Source of the DNA: Cellvibrionales bacterium UBA3090
GTDB lineage: Bacteria > Pseudomonadota > Gammaproteobacteria > Pseudomonadales > Porticoccaceae
Length of the DNA stretch: 5,869 nt
NCBI GenBank assembly: GCA_002367235.1
Contig: DFBC01000081.1
Span: forward strand, 1-5,869
Reading direction: 5' to 3'
The first letter of the stretch is position 1, and each line of letters begins with the position of its first letter. Both the position numbers and the translations under genes were made by a program. This document shows, piece after piece, positions 5,399 through 5,869 of this stretch. Below the pieces are notes generated by a model. That model did no database searches. It had not been told where the DNA came from and saw only the letters and a list, made by a program, of their open reading frames with translations.

Positions 5399-5869
5399 AT
5401 GTTTAAAAGATTGCGCGGTGTTTTTTCGAATGATCTTTCCATTGATTTGGGTACTGCGAATACGCTGATTTATGTTCGGGAAAAAGGCATCGTTCTCAAC
5501 GAGCCTTCGGTTGTGGCTATTCGTCACCACCAGGGACAAAAAATTGTTGATGCTGTGGGTGTGGAAGCCAAGCGGATGCTGGGCCGTACGCCGGGAAATA
5601 TCACCGCTATTCGCCCACTTAAAGATGGGGTGATTGCCGACTTTCAGGTCACCGAAAAGATGCTGCAGCACTTCATCAAAAAAGTACATTCCCATAGCTT
5701 AATTCCGCCCAGTCCTCGGGTGCTGATTTGTGTGCCCTGTCTGGCCACCGAAGTTGAAAAACGTGCTATTCGAGAATCTGCGTATAGCGCGGGTGCTCGC
5801 GAAGTATTTTTGATCGAAGAGCCCATGGCCGCTGCGGTTGGGGCCGGAATGCCCGTCGACGAGGCCTGT
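5399..5869 (+). CDS. mreB: Rod-shape protein MreB (5' part, runs off the window)
   Basis: MreB is the bacterial actin that forms membrane-bound filaments and guides the cell-wall elongation machinery. The window holds the first 157 codons (family length is about 345), with no stop before the right edge. MFKRLRGVF is the usual membrane-binding amphipathic start. The actin-fold phosphate-1 loop DLGTANTLIY (16-25), LNEPSVVAI (33-41), AKRMLGRTPGNI (57-68), IRPLKDGVIADF (71-82) and FLIEEPMAAAVGAG (137-150, with the catalytic Glu region) are all present. The start is certain: TAG sits immediately before the ATG in frame, and AAGGG at 5385-5389 is nine bases upstream. Residues 112-120 read VPCLATEVE, where relatives usually have VPCxSTQVE, a mild change. 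It faces away from gatC. mreC and mreD are expected downstream, outside the window. Confidence 0.97.
   Translation, partial: MFKRLRGVFSNDLSIDLGTANTLIYVREKGIVLNEPSVVAIRHHQGQKIVDAVGVEAKRMLGRTPGNITAIRPLKDGVIADFQVTEKMLQHFIKKVHSHSLIPPSPRVLICVPCLATEVEKRAIRESAYSAGAREVFLIEEPMAAAVGAGMPVDEAC

Noticed and set aside
5242..5826. Minus-strand open frames at 5242-5442, 5357-5695 and 5644-5826
   Set aside because: The latter two lie antisense to mreB, whose plus-strand reading is unmistakable; the first straddles the control region and the mreB start and has no family resemblance.
1..5869. Search for a mobile element, CRISPR array, tRNA, toxin-antitoxin pair or defence system
   Set aside because: No transposase, integrase, regularly spaced repeats, tRNA-like folds or small toxin-like pairs are visible; nearly all bases are accounted for by conserved housekeeping genes.

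Overview
The window looks like ordinary chromosome from a gammaproteobacterium, most likely from the Pseudomonas / Cellvibrio / marine Spongiibacter-like side of the class. The reasons are a complete gatCAB operon facing away from mreB (the arrangement I recall from Pseudomonas), plus two small families, PA4642-like and DUF2835, that are largely confined to these bacteria. The taxon is inferred from protein resemblance and was not tested by alignment.

Layout. Positions 35-289 (minus) carry a DUF2835 protein. Positions 301-1500 (minus) carry a full-length NhaA Na+/H+ antiporter. Positions 1547-1843 (minus) carry a PA4642-family protein with an ankyrin-like C-terminal part. Positions 1868-3316, 3316-4800 and 4817-5104 (all minus) are gatB, gatA and gatC, so transcription runs gatC to gatA to gatB and probably on into the PA4642-like gene. 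Positions 5105-5398 are a 294-base divergent control region. From 5399 to the right edge (plus) is the first 157 codons of mreB, cut off by the window end. Every gene except mreB is on the minus strand.

How they work together. GatC, GatA and GatB form the tRNA-dependent amidotransferase that converts mischarged Asp-tRNA(Asn) and/or Glu-tRNA(Gln) into the correct aminoacyl-tRNA. Junctions are tight: gatA stop and gatB start share one base, and gatC to gatA is 16 bases. MreB is the actin-like filament of the rod-shape (elongasome) machinery and is normally followed by mreC and mreD, which would lie just beyond the window. NhaA trades protons for sodium across the inner membrane. A plausible sigma70 promoter between the PA4642-like gene and nhaA suggests nhaA and the DUF2835 gene may form their own unit, or a sub-unit of a longer transcript.

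I do not see a new multi-gene system, mobile element, CRISPR array or RNA gene. What is left for a second look is small in scale: a nested inverted repeat inside the DUF2835 gene, a run of stem-loops ahead of mreB, an AT-rich core in nhaA, and an ankyrin-like segment in the PA4642-family protein. Several of these could be chance, and each entry says so.
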